Source: Chloroflexota bacterium
GTDB lineage: Bacteria > Chloroflexota > Dormibacteria > Dormibacterales > Dormibacteraceae
Assembly (NCBI GenBank): GCA_003446775.1
Contig: DMCH01000132.1
Location: 5,080 to 15,577, forward strand
Length of the DNA: 10,498 bases
Direction: 5' to 3'
Both the position numbers and the translations under genes were made by a program. Numbering within the stretch: the first letter of the stretch is position 1; the number at the start of each line of letters is the position of its first letter. The notes under the pieces were generated by a model that was not told the origin of the DNA, searched no databases, and saw only the letters and a program-made list of their open reading frames with translations. Positions 1 to 3,929 of the stretch are shown one piece after another.

Positions 1-135
1 CGGCCGCTGCGCGGCAACCATCCGCGCGACCTCCTCGAGCGCTTGGTGGATGTTTCATCGGCTCGGGGCGTCCAGCCGCAGCTGAGCCCGGAGCTGGTCG
101 AGGCGGCCTGGCACACGCTGTTCGTCGCCAACTGA
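1..135 (+). CDS. C-terminal end of an AAA-ATPase-like protein (partial)
   Basis: An open frame enters from the window edge and stops at TGA 133-135, giving 44 residues. It contains the segment RGNHPRDLLERLVDV followed by a helical tail ending LFVAN. The 'GNHPRDL' pattern followed by a short helical lid resembles the C-terminal end of AAA-type ATPases, where the Arg after Pro lies in the sensor-2 region. This assignment rests on recall of the pattern, since the Walker motifs would lie outside the window. The gene ends 54 bp before the tRNA, and codon use is GC-rich like that of the right half of the window. Coding status is well supported; function is moderate to weak. Confidence 0.5.
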   Translation, partial: RPLRGNHPRDLLERLVDVSSARGVQPQLSPELVEAAWHTLFVAN

Positions 136-167
136 CCCAGCCACCCGGAGCGTTTACATGGCCTCGG

Positions 168-173
168 TATACT
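168..173 (+). promoter_or_regulatory. -10 box of the tRNA-Leu promoter
   Basis: TATACT at 168-173 is a near-consensus -10 element in the short gap between the upstream stop codon and the tRNA. It predicts a transcript start near 180, about ten bases before the mature 5' end. At the normal 17-bp spacing the -35 region reads only CCGGAG, so that half is poor. TTTACA at 153-158 is too close to pair with this -10. Confidence 0.45.
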
Positions 174-189
174 TCTCGCTCGCCCCGAC

Positions 190-275
190 GCGGCGGTGGC
201 GGAATGGCAGACGCGCTAGTTTCAGGAGCTAGTGTCCGCAAGGACGTGGAGGTTCAACTCCTCTCCGCCGCACCA
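190..275 (+). tRNA. tRNA-Leu (anticodon CAG)
   Basis: The cloverleaf folds by eye. Acceptor GCGGCGG (190-196) pairs with CCGCCGC (265-271), followed by discriminator A272 and an encoded CCA at 273-275. The D stem is GCG/CGC. The anticodon stem CTAGT/GCTAG encloses the loop TTCAGGA with anticodon CAG at 223-225, reading CUG. A long variable arm (GTCC-GCAA-GGAC) marks a class II tRNA. The T stem GGAGG/CCTCT carries the loop TTCAACT. The long variable arm, CAG anticodon and discriminator A all fit leucine. Its 3' two-thirds is duplicated at 2327, which marks the gene as an integration target whose function was restored by the incoming element. Confidence 0.97.
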
Positions 276-278
276 GCG
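221..278 (+). repeat. attL-like direct repeat, tRNA-Leu 3' part (copy 1)
   Basis: These 58 bp run from the first base of the anticodon loop to three bases past the CCA (GCG at 276-278) and are identical to 2327-2384. A repeat that starts exactly at the anticodon loop and runs to the 3' end matches the anticodon-loop class of tRNA attachment sites known for tyrosine recombinases. The preceding base differs between copies (T220 versus C2326) and so does the following one (A279 versus T2385), so the limits are exact. Confidence 0.85.
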
Positions 279-340
279 ATGTGACCTCTCATCTCAAGCC
301 GAGATCGCGGACACGGCGTTGGAATCGCGGTGGGACGGCG
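279..340 (+). repeat. Diverged repeat flanking attL (partner of 2385-2446)
   Basis: Directly after the 58-bp identity, these 62 bases align without gaps to 2385-2446 with 48 matches. Best conserved is the stretch around GGAATCGCGG (321-330). On this side an 11-bp near-repeat, CGGCGTTGGAA (314-324) and CGGCGCTGGAA (336-346), occurs with a 22-bp period, close to two helical turns. That could be an arm-type protein binding site, although this is inference. The alignment implies that both flanks derive from related element ends. Confidence 0.6.
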
Positions 341-429
341 CTGGAACGGAGCCTGAAAGTGGTGGGAAACTACCGAGTTAATAGGCTTTAGTCCTTCCCT
401 CCAGGCCACTAGCCTCGGAGGATGCGTAC

Positions 430-612
430 ATGCAAGTCATCGACGGTGCACTAGCCAAGAGACATGGATCGCGGGTCTCGGTTGACGTGACTACTCCGCA
501 TGGCTCCCGTCTAAGCGCCACAGATCAGCGCCTCAGTGACGCTTGTACCCGCGCTCGCGAAGCCACGACGGAGCAATACGTCTCGGTCGGGCGTATGCCG
601 CAACCCAGCTGA
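430..612 (+). CDS. Small ORF of unknown function (doubtful)
   Basis: A 60-residue ORF begins with ATG eight bases after a strong GGAGG (417-421), one of the best Shine-Dalgarno sequences in the window. The product is basic, with no hydrophobic segment and no family I recognise. Its last third overlaps the 3' end of the better supported minus-strand membrane gene at 533-844. The ribosome site argues for translation. The lack of a recognisable fold and the overlap argue against it. It sits first in the island, just after the attL-like site, where small regulators or excisionases are often found, but it has no visible helix-turn-helix. Confidence 0.25.
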   Translation: MQVIDGALAKRHGSRVSVDVTTPHGSRLSATDQRLSDACTRAREATTEQYVSVGRMPQPS

Positions 613-844
613 TTACCATCGCCCCGAGTCCGACGTAAGCCAAGGGCCAAGACAGCAGGCCAAGTTCGCGGGAGTGGGCAATCGCAAGCAAGACAAGACT
701 GACTCCGAGTGGAATGGCCATGAACATCCACGACAAGACGAAGTCGAGTCGGGGGTTGGTCCAGCCCCGACCGAAATAGAACCAAAAGCCGGCTGCGACC
801 ATAAGTGCGCCGACCAGAACGGCTACTAACTCAATCGGTGCCAT
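533..844 (-). CDS. Small three-helix membrane protein, function unknown
   Basis: This encodes 103 residues with three hydrophobic spans at about 4-25, 35-58 and 63-85, and a basic tail, RPRRIAPSWLRERGYKRH. The positive tail after the last helix suggests that it lies in the cytoplasm. I do not recognise a named family. The regular alternation of helices and polar loops, with Gly/Pro at turns, makes it a more convincing gene than the overlapping frames. The ATG start is preceded by GAGTGACGATGT, which gives at best a weak ribosome site. It is the only minus-strand gene in this island and is transcribed away from hicAB. A 24-bp palindrome lies 48-71 bp upstream of its start. Confidence 0.6.
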   Translation of the reverse strand: MAPIELVAVLVGALMVAAGFWFYFGRGWTNPRLDFVLSWMFMAIPLGVSLVLLAIAHSRELGLLSWPLAYVGLGAMVISWVAAYARPRRIAPSWLRERGYKRH

Positions 845-1149
845 ACATCGTCACTCGAGCCAACCGTACGCCGTGCGTCGTGCGCCGGCACCCGCAACGC
901 TTGATGACGTTGCGGAAGCTGGCCGCAGGCGGGGTAGCAGGCGTCCACACGCTTGGGCGACTCACCGGCGCGTGCGCGCACCAGTGCGCGCGACGCAGAG
1001 CGCCTAGACGTGCCTTCACAGCCTGAGCGCACAGATCCCCCGATCGAAGGCTCGGCTTCTCGACACAGCCACCAGCGCGCGGGTGCCTGGCGGCGCCAGA
1101 GACACGGTAGTGTCCGGGTCCCCTAACAGAGGACCGCCAAAAACCAGGA
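845..1149. other. Gene-free stretch with several inverted repeats
   Basis: I see no convincing gene here. Several overlapping frames are open, but their translations are arginine-rich and low in complexity, as expected of GC-rich non-coding DNA. What the stretch does hold is a perfect 8-bp inverted repeat (892-915) and three shorter inverted repeats within 50 bp: 1087-1099 (CTGGCG/CGCCAG around one base), 1101-1114 (GACAC/GTGTC) and 1117-1135 (GGTCC/GGACC). These lie just upstream of the hicA promoter and may be regulatory or recombination sites. Confidence 0.5.
892..915. repeat. Perfect 8-bp inverted repeat, possible operator
   Basis: Arms CCGCAACG (892-899) and CGTTGCGG (908-915) are perfectly complementary around the 8-base spacer CTTGATGA. 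The structure lies 48 bp upstream of the minus-strand membrane protein start (844). No T-run follows on either strand, so it is unlikely to be an intrinsic terminator. An operator for a dimeric regulator or a recombination site is more plausible. Confidence 0.45.
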
Positions 1150-1179
1150 TTGAGATCAGACCGGCCGTCACGGTAGGGT
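1150..1179 (+). promoter_or_regulatory. hicAB promoter, leaderless layout
   Basis: TTGAGA at 1150-1155 (5 of 6 to the sigma-70 -35 consensus) is followed after 18 bp by TAGGGT at 1174-1179 (TANNNT -10). The -10 ends nine bases before the GTG start of hicA, so transcription should begin at or within a few bases of the start codon. The AGGA at 1184-1187 lies only one base from GTG and cannot serve as a normal ribosome site, which agrees with a leaderless message. Confidence 0.55.
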
Positions 1180-1188
1180 CTGCAGGAA

Positions 1189-1416
1189 GTGCCTCGACTG
1201 CCTCGAATCACCGGCGACGAAGCGCTGCGTGCTCTCCGCAAGGCGGGTTGGCGCGAGGTGCGGAGACGTGGAAGTCACGTAATGCTCCACCATGAGAGCC
1301 GACCCGGACGAGTCGTCGTGCCAGTTCACGCTGGAACGATCCTCAAGCCGAAAACGCTACTGTCGATCCTTGATCAAGCAGGAATCGACACCGACCAGTT
1401 CCGAGGTCTGCTGTAA
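1189..1416 (+). CDS. hicA: HicA-type mRNA interferase toxin
   Basis: HicA toxins are small double-stranded-RNA-binding-like ribonucleases that cleave mRNA without ribosomes and are neutralised by HicB. This 75-residue protein has the family's whole layout: an N-terminal helix after MPRLPRITGDEALRAL, the core RRRGSHVMLHH with catalytic His30 in the G-S-H motif, the strand VVVPVHAG (43-49), and the closing KPKTLLSILDQAGI helix with FRGLL at the end. Length is typical. The GTG start is chosen because MPRLPR matches the usual N-terminus and because of the -10 box nine bases upstream. hicB follows after 11 bp. The gene appears intact, so it is probably active. Confidence 0.93.
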   Translation: MPRLPRITGDEALRALRKAGWREVRRRGSHVMLHHESRPGRVVVPVHAGTILKPKTLLSILDQAGIDTDQFRGLL

Positions 1417-1427
1417 TTAGGAGCCAA

Positions 1428-1652
1428 ATGCGCACCTACTCGATTGTTGTCGACCCTGACCCGGAGGGCGGGTACACAGTCACCGTGCCCGCTCTCCCAG
1501 GCTGCGTCACGCAGGGTGAGACCACCGAGGAATGCATCGCCCACGCACAGGAGGCGATCGCTCTTTACCTAGAAGACTTGGTGGCCTCTGGCGAAGCAAT
1601 TCCGGAAGAAAAGGAGCACCCGCAGCTCCTCCAGGTAACGGTCGCGGCGTAG
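1428..1652 (+). CDS. hicB: HicB-type antitoxin, short form without DNA-binding domain
   Basis: This antitoxin partner of HicA has 74 residues. The partial RNase H-like HicB fold is shown by YSIVVDPDPEGGYTVTVPALPGCVTQG (about 4-30), followed by TTEECIAHAQEAIALYLEDL (32-51), with a short tail ending QLLQVTVAA. Many HicB proteins carry a C-terminal ribbon-helix-helix or HTH that represses the operon. None fits in this tail, so autoregulation by direct DNA binding is unlikely unless another protein supplies it. AGGAG at 1419-1423, four bases before ATG, is a good ribosome site, and the toxin stop lies just upstream, so the pair is one operon. The TA pair could stabilise the island. Confidence 0.93.
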   Translation: MRTYSIVVDPDPEGGYTVTVPALPGCVTQGETTEECIAHAQEAIALYLEDLVASGEAIPEEKEHPQLLQVTVAA

Positions 1653-1663
1653 CCGCCGCGCAC

Positions 1664-2241
1664 GTGTCAGATCCCTCTGGGTCCGGGGACTTGCCGGAGT
1701 ATGCCCGGCGTGTAAGTGTCAGCGCCGGTCGTTACGTGGTTGAAGTTCGTCCGGGGTACCTTTCCACGTTCGACCACCGCGCATCCGTTGCGCGGCTCGT
1801 GGATGCACAGATCTCCGCACGAGCGAAGGTCGGCCTTGCTCGGTCATCGTCTCGGAGCACGGAAAAACGGTTCTTGTCGCGAGCTTCCGGTATCAGCTCG
1901 GCGGCGGCCACGGTCCTGCCATCGCACTTCTACCCGAAGTGCATCGGCTGTTTGTCGGAGCCGGTGAGGAACTGTTCTGTTACGACCTGGCCGAACCAAG
2001 GCGGCTTTGGCGTGACAAGGCGGACACCGGACTCTGGGGCTGGGAAATCGCGGGTGCCACCGTGCTCATGTCTGCAGAACTCGAGTTCGCGGCGTGGGAC
2101 AAAGGTGGCGAGAAACTTTGGAGCAGGTTCGTCGAGCCACCTTGGTCCTACACCGTCGTTGACGATCAGGTCACGCTGGACGTGATGGGCGAAATTTCGC
2201 AATTCAATTTGCGGGCCGGCCCTCGTCGAATACCCCACTAG
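1664..2241 (+). pseudogene. Frameshifted beta-rich protein gene, function unknown
   Basis: Two frames together read as one protein. From GTG 1664 the first gives VSAGRYVVEVRPGYL and then VDAQISARAKVGLA to about 1842. From about 1843 a second frame gives VIVSEHGKTVLVASFRYQLG, then GPAIALLPEVHRLFVGAG, LFCYDLAEPRRLW and the tail to TAG 2239-2241. The joined product is about 190 residues of alternating short strands with Trp/Gly/Asp turns, like WD40 or beta-propeller-like proteins of actinobacteria, though I cannot name the family. The frame change near 1840-1843 needs a lost base or two gained bases, so this is a broken gene or a sequencing error. GTG 1939 could start a 100-residue fragment. It begins 11 bp after hicB and is probably co-transcribed with it. 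Confidence 0.6.
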
Positions 2242-2268
2242 CTTCCGCAAATAGGCTTGCATCGCGCC
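2239..2268. repeat. Right-end repeat of module 1 (partner of 2955-2983)
   Basis: Bases 2239-2260 match 2956-2977 at 17 of 22 positions. Read on the minus strand the similarity extends outward as GGCGCG-ATG-CAAGCC here versus GGCGCGCAAGCC there, with one 3-base indel. This copy forms only an imperfect hairpin. Minus-strand translations are QAYLRKLVG here and QACLRRLVG at the other copy, and most differences fall in third codon positions. It overlaps the stop of the frameshifted gene and ends about 60 bp before the orphan tRNA fragment. Confidence 0.5.
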
Positions 2269-2326
2269 GGCGTCCGGTCGATGATGCTTGCCAATTCAAT
2301 AACGGCCTGGTTACGAGGGACGAAGC

Positions 2327-2384
2327 TTCAGGAGCTAGTGTCCGCAAGGACGTGGAGGTTCAACTCCTCTCCGCCGCACCAGCG
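2327..2384 (+). repeat. attR-like repeat: orphan 3' part of tRNA-Leu
   Basis: This is identical over 58 bp to 221-278: anticodon loop, 3' anticodon stem, variable arm, T arm, acceptor 3' strand, CCA (2379-2381) and GCG. Upstream sequence (ending GACGAAGC) has no acceptor 5' strand or D arm, so no tRNA can be made. It is the displaced end of the original tRNA gene, that is, the far boundary of the island. At the same time it is the left edge of a second, related segment (see 2385-2446). Confidence 0.85.
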
Positions 2385-2446
2385 TCCTGATCGCTGATCT
2401 CCAGCCGAGTTCACGGGGATGGCGTCGGAATCGCGGCGGGACGGCG
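2385..2446 (+). repeat. Diverged repeat flanking the attR copy (partner of 279-340)
   Basis: These bases align without gaps to 279-340 with 48 of 62 matches (about 77%), immediately after the perfect 58-bp tRNA repeat. In a simple single insertion this side would be host chromosome and need not resemble the element's left end. The resemblance suggests that it is the left end of another element of the same family. The second half of the 22-bp-period near-repeat seen at 336-346 is not kept here. Confidence 0.6.
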
Positions 2447-2481
2447 GCCCTATTGGAACTCACCTGCTTGCCGAAGAGACG

Positions 2482-2886
2482 CTACAGGACGTGGAGGTGG
2501 TCCAGGGAGATCACGGTCGCATCGTCCAACCGTCGGAATTCAAGAATGGCGGTCAGGTCACTCCATTTGCCGTCGACTGGGAGCGCATAGTCGACCGAGC
2601 CTGCAGTGGGATCGACGGTCAGCCGAACTATCGCGGTCCTCGGGCCGCGTCCTGCAGCCGATGCGCGCGCAGTTACCCGGTGGCGGTCTCCGACAGGCGG
2701 AGCGTCCCACCAGTAGTCCACGATTAGCTGGTCTATAAGCTCAGCAGTCATCGGTTGCGCAGCATTTGGCGGCTGGAAGAGCCAAGCAGTCGCCTCTTCG
2801 ATCTTGCCGGCGGCAAGGAGATCGACCCACTCCTCGATTGCTGAAACGATCACATCATCGTTTGCGTCGGACGGAAGCCGCTTCAT
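2482..2886 (-). CDS. 134-aa protein of unknown function (module 2 cargo)
   Basis: A helical N-terminal half (VIVSAIEEWVDLLAAGKIEEATAWL, about 11-35) with Trp-rich PMTAELIDQLIVDYWWD is followed by a strand-rich C-terminal half containing RTAIVRLTVDP, VDYALPVDGKWSDLTAILEF and the end VISLDHLHVL. The layout resembles small alpha+beta cystatin/NTF2-like proteins. The 'P-x-x-G-x-W-S-D-L-T-A ... L-D-x-x-H-V' ending gives me a sense of a recurrent hypothetical family, but I cannot name it. Start: the ATG at 2886 is preceded by AGCAGGT, a weak ribosome site. The longer frame to 3048 reads through the hairpin repeat and is less likely. As lone island cargo it could be an immunity or defence-related protein, but nothing in the sequence shows this. 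Confidence 0.65.
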   Translation of the reverse strand: MKRLPSDANDDVIVSAIEEWVDLLAAGKIEEATAWLFQPPNAAQPMTAELIDQLIVDYWWDAPPVGDRHRVTARASAAGRGPRTAIVRLTVDPTAGSVDYALPVDGKWSDLTAILEFRRLDDATVISLDHLHVL

Positions 2887-2954
2887 ACCTGCTGATTGTG
2901 GCTTGTTGGTACGAACTCTGGATAGTTGCGTCGCGGAGGTGCCGCAGCAGCCTA

Positions 2955-2983
2955 CAAGCCTTCGTAAACAGGCTTGCGCGCCC
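2955..2983. repeat. Right-end hairpin repeat of module 2
   Basis: Perfect 7-bp arms CAAGCCT (2955-2961) and AGGCTTG (2970-2976) enclose the 8-base loop TCGTAAAC. The core matches the repeat at 2239-2260 (17 of 22), and the similarity continues into GCGCG on the right. No T-run follows, so an intrinsic terminator is unlikely. It lies 68 bp upstream of the minus-strand 134-aa gene start and 71 bp before the DUF3267 gene. Confidence 0.5.
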
Positions 2984-3035
2984 GACTCGACTGGAAGCAG
3001 CTGGCTTAGTCGCGGTACGCATTCGCCACGCGGGG

Positions 3036-3041
3036 TAGGCT
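3036..3041 (+). promoter_or_regulatory. -10 box of the DUF3267 gene, leaderless layout
   Basis: TAGGCT (TANNNT) ends six bases before the ATG at 3048, and no Shine-Dalgarno sequence separates them. The -35 region at standard spacing is not recognisable. The same layout recurs at three other starts in this window, which raises confidence. Confidence 0.4.
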
Positions 3042-3047
3042 GAGCCA

Positions 3048-3605
3048 ATGTCTTCGTCCGCGGAGGTCGTCGACTGGCGGCCGGGTCAGGCCGAGGCGAT
3101 GATCTGGAACGTCGTCGCGATTGTCCTCATCGCGGTGGGTCTTCCTTTGTTCGCTTTGCCGTCGGTAATCCGGAATGGGCCGGCCGGCGCATGGTTCCGA
3201 ATCGGACTCACGGAGATCCTGCTGGTCGTGGCTCTCACCGCGGTTCTGCTTGTGGTGCACGAAGGGATCCACGGCCTGGTCATGCTCGCATTCCGCGCGC
3301 GCCCAACTTTCGGCGTGGTGCTCGTGGGACGTGTCTTGCCTGCTCTTTACGCAACGTCCGTGGGCCATGTCTTCAGTCGCGGCCAATATCTGGCCGTAGC
3401 CGCCACGCCCGCGGTCGTCATCTCGGTGGTGGGGTTCCTGTTGTGCTTTGGACCTTGGGGCGGTTACTTGATCGTGCCGCTGGCCATTCACCTCGGAGGC
3501 TGCGTCGGAGACGGTTTCGCGTGCTGGCGAGTGCTCCGCGAGCGCCCAGGAACCGAATTCGAGGATCTGCGAGACGGCATCCGTTTCCATCGAAACCCCA
3601 TCTGA
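3048..3605 (+). CDS. DUF3267-family membrane zinc metalloprotease
   Basis: This is a 185-residue protein with about four membrane spans (near 18-40, 53-80, 115-135, 138-158). The first zinc-protease motif HEGIH (71-75, HExxH) sits at the end of the second span in LLVVHEGIHGLVMLAF. A late GGCVGD (150-155) in the fourth span offers Asp155 as a likely third ligand, the order seen in DUF3267 proteins. Family members are putative integral-membrane zincins; their substrates are unknown. The segment RGQYLAVAATPAVVISVVGF also fits the family. Length is typical and the gene is intact. The ATG is supported by the -10 box six bases upstream. It runs convergently into the 93-aa gene, with six bases between stops, and lies just right of the tRNA-associated modules. 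Confidence 0.8.
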   Translation: MSSSAEVVDWRPGQAEAMIWNVVAIVLIAVGLPLFALPSVIRNGPAGAWFRIGLTEILLVVALTAVLLVVHEGIHGLVMLAFRARPTFGVVLVGRVLPALYATSVGHVFSRGQYLAVAATPAVVISVVGFLLCFGPWGGYLIVPLAIHLGGCVGDGFACWRVLRERPGTEFEDLRDGIRFHRNPI

Positions 3606-3611
3606 TCGCGA

Positions 3612-3893
3612 CTATTTGCTGAGCTCGTACATGACGTGCGCCGTCGGCACGCGAATCTGCATCGCCGGACGCTGGCGAAATGAGGCGCCTTCGACATACG
3701 GGTTCGTAACCGCCTCAGAGATCACCTCGTAGCCGAGCATCGCCAGGCGCGCCGCGTCTCTCTGATACTCGCCAACGGTCCAGTACGTGCGCTGGACAGA
3801 CTCCGGTCGGGGATTGCGATTCCTGAGCCGCCTCGCCGCCATGGCCAGGATCGCATTCCGGAAAGGACCGCCGATATCGATGCTTCCTTGCAT
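3612..3893 (-). CDS. 93-aa protein of unknown function
   Basis: The core, from about residue 30 on, is YWTVGEYQRDAARLAMLGY, then EVISEAVTNPYVEG, RQRPAMQIRVPTAHVMYELSK. An amphipathic helix with D-A-x-x-L-A-x-L-G-Y followed by short strands and a closing strand 'HVMYEL' suggests a compact alpha+beta domain. Similar D-A-x-x-L-A-x-x-G-Y modules occur in small cytosolic proteins of GC-rich bacteria, but I do not recognise a named family. No signal peptide or membrane span is present. The ATG at 3893 is preferred over the longer frame to 4109 because that extension overlaps the divergent gene and reads as acidic low-complexity sequence. TAAGCT (minus strand) lies eight bases before the ATG. Confidence 0.65.
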   Translation of the reverse strand: MQGSIDIGGPFRNAILAMAARRLRNRNPRPESVQRTYWTVGEYQRDAARLAMLGYEVISEAVTNPYVEGASFRQRPAMQIRVPTAHVMYELSK

Positions 3894-3901
3894 CGGTGAG
3901 G

Positions 3902-3907
3902 AGCTTA
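3902..3907 (-). promoter_or_regulatory. -10 box of the 93-aa gene, leaderless layout
   Basis: On the minus strand TAAGCT (TANNNT) ends eight bases before the ATG at 3893. No ribosome site is visible in the spacer CCTCACCG. It lies in a 36-bp divergent gap shared with the plus-strand promoter at 3916-3921, so the two start sites must compete for the same DNA. Confidence 0.4.
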
Positions 3908-3915
3908 GCGCTCGA

Positions 3916-3921
3916 TACACT
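3916..3921 (+). promoter_or_regulatory. -10 box of the anchored protein-PrsW unit
   Basis: TACACT, a good -10 element, ends eight bases before the GTG at 3930, again without a ribosome site. A transcript would start at or next to the start codon. The -35 would fall inside the divergent 93-aa gene and is not recognisable. Confidence 0.45.
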
Positions 3922-3929
3922 GGCGTTTC

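Larger units (their letters stand above)
221..2384 (+). mobile_element. Integrase-less mini-island inserted in tRNA-Leu
   Basis: A 2.1-kb segment is bounded by 58-bp perfect direct repeats of the tRNA-Leu 3' part. The left copy completes a functional tRNA and the right copy is an orphan 3' fragment, which is the standard outcome of site-specific integration into a tRNA gene. Cargo is a small membrane protein (-), hicA-hicB (+) and a frameshifted protein gene (+). No integrase, excisionase or transposase is recognisable in any frame, so the element is either a decayed remnant or a non-autonomous cassette moved in trans. The layout recalls tRNA-flanked cargo elements such as tycheposons. The GC content looks lower than in the operon at the right of the window. 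Confidence 0.7.
2327..2985 (+). mobile_element. Possible second tRNA-associated cassette (module 2)
   Basis: This segment begins with the tRNA 3' copy plus 62 bp homologous to the left end of module 1. It ends near the hairpin repeat 2955-2983, homologous to the right end of module 1 and in the same orientation. Between them lies one cargo gene on the minus strand, as the first cargo gene of module 1 also does. No further tRNA fragment is found after it, so its right attachment site is missing or decayed. This is inferred from two repeat pairs, and the right boundary is approximate. Confidence 0.4.

Noticed and set aside
831..1241. 136-aa minus ORF and overlapping plus ORFs across the gene-poor stretch
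   Set aside because: Translations are Arg/Ala/Ser-rich with no fold-like pattern, and the minus ORF overlaps the hicA start; typical GC-rich shadow frames.
1716..1967. 83-aa plus ORF inside the frameshifted gene
   Set aside because: It is out of phase with both halves of the coherent protein, and its translation is low in complexity; a shadow.
2485..2500. The 13-mer AGGACGTGGAGGT of the tRNA variable/T arm recurs near the end of the 134-aa gene
   Set aside because: It falls in codons of the conserved-looking end LDHLHVL read from the other strand, and the match does not extend. Probably chance rather than a third tRNA fragment.
2419..2727. 102-aa plus ORF opposite the 134-aa gene
   Set aside because: Antisense to a better minus-strand gene; no ribosome site and no recognisable pattern.
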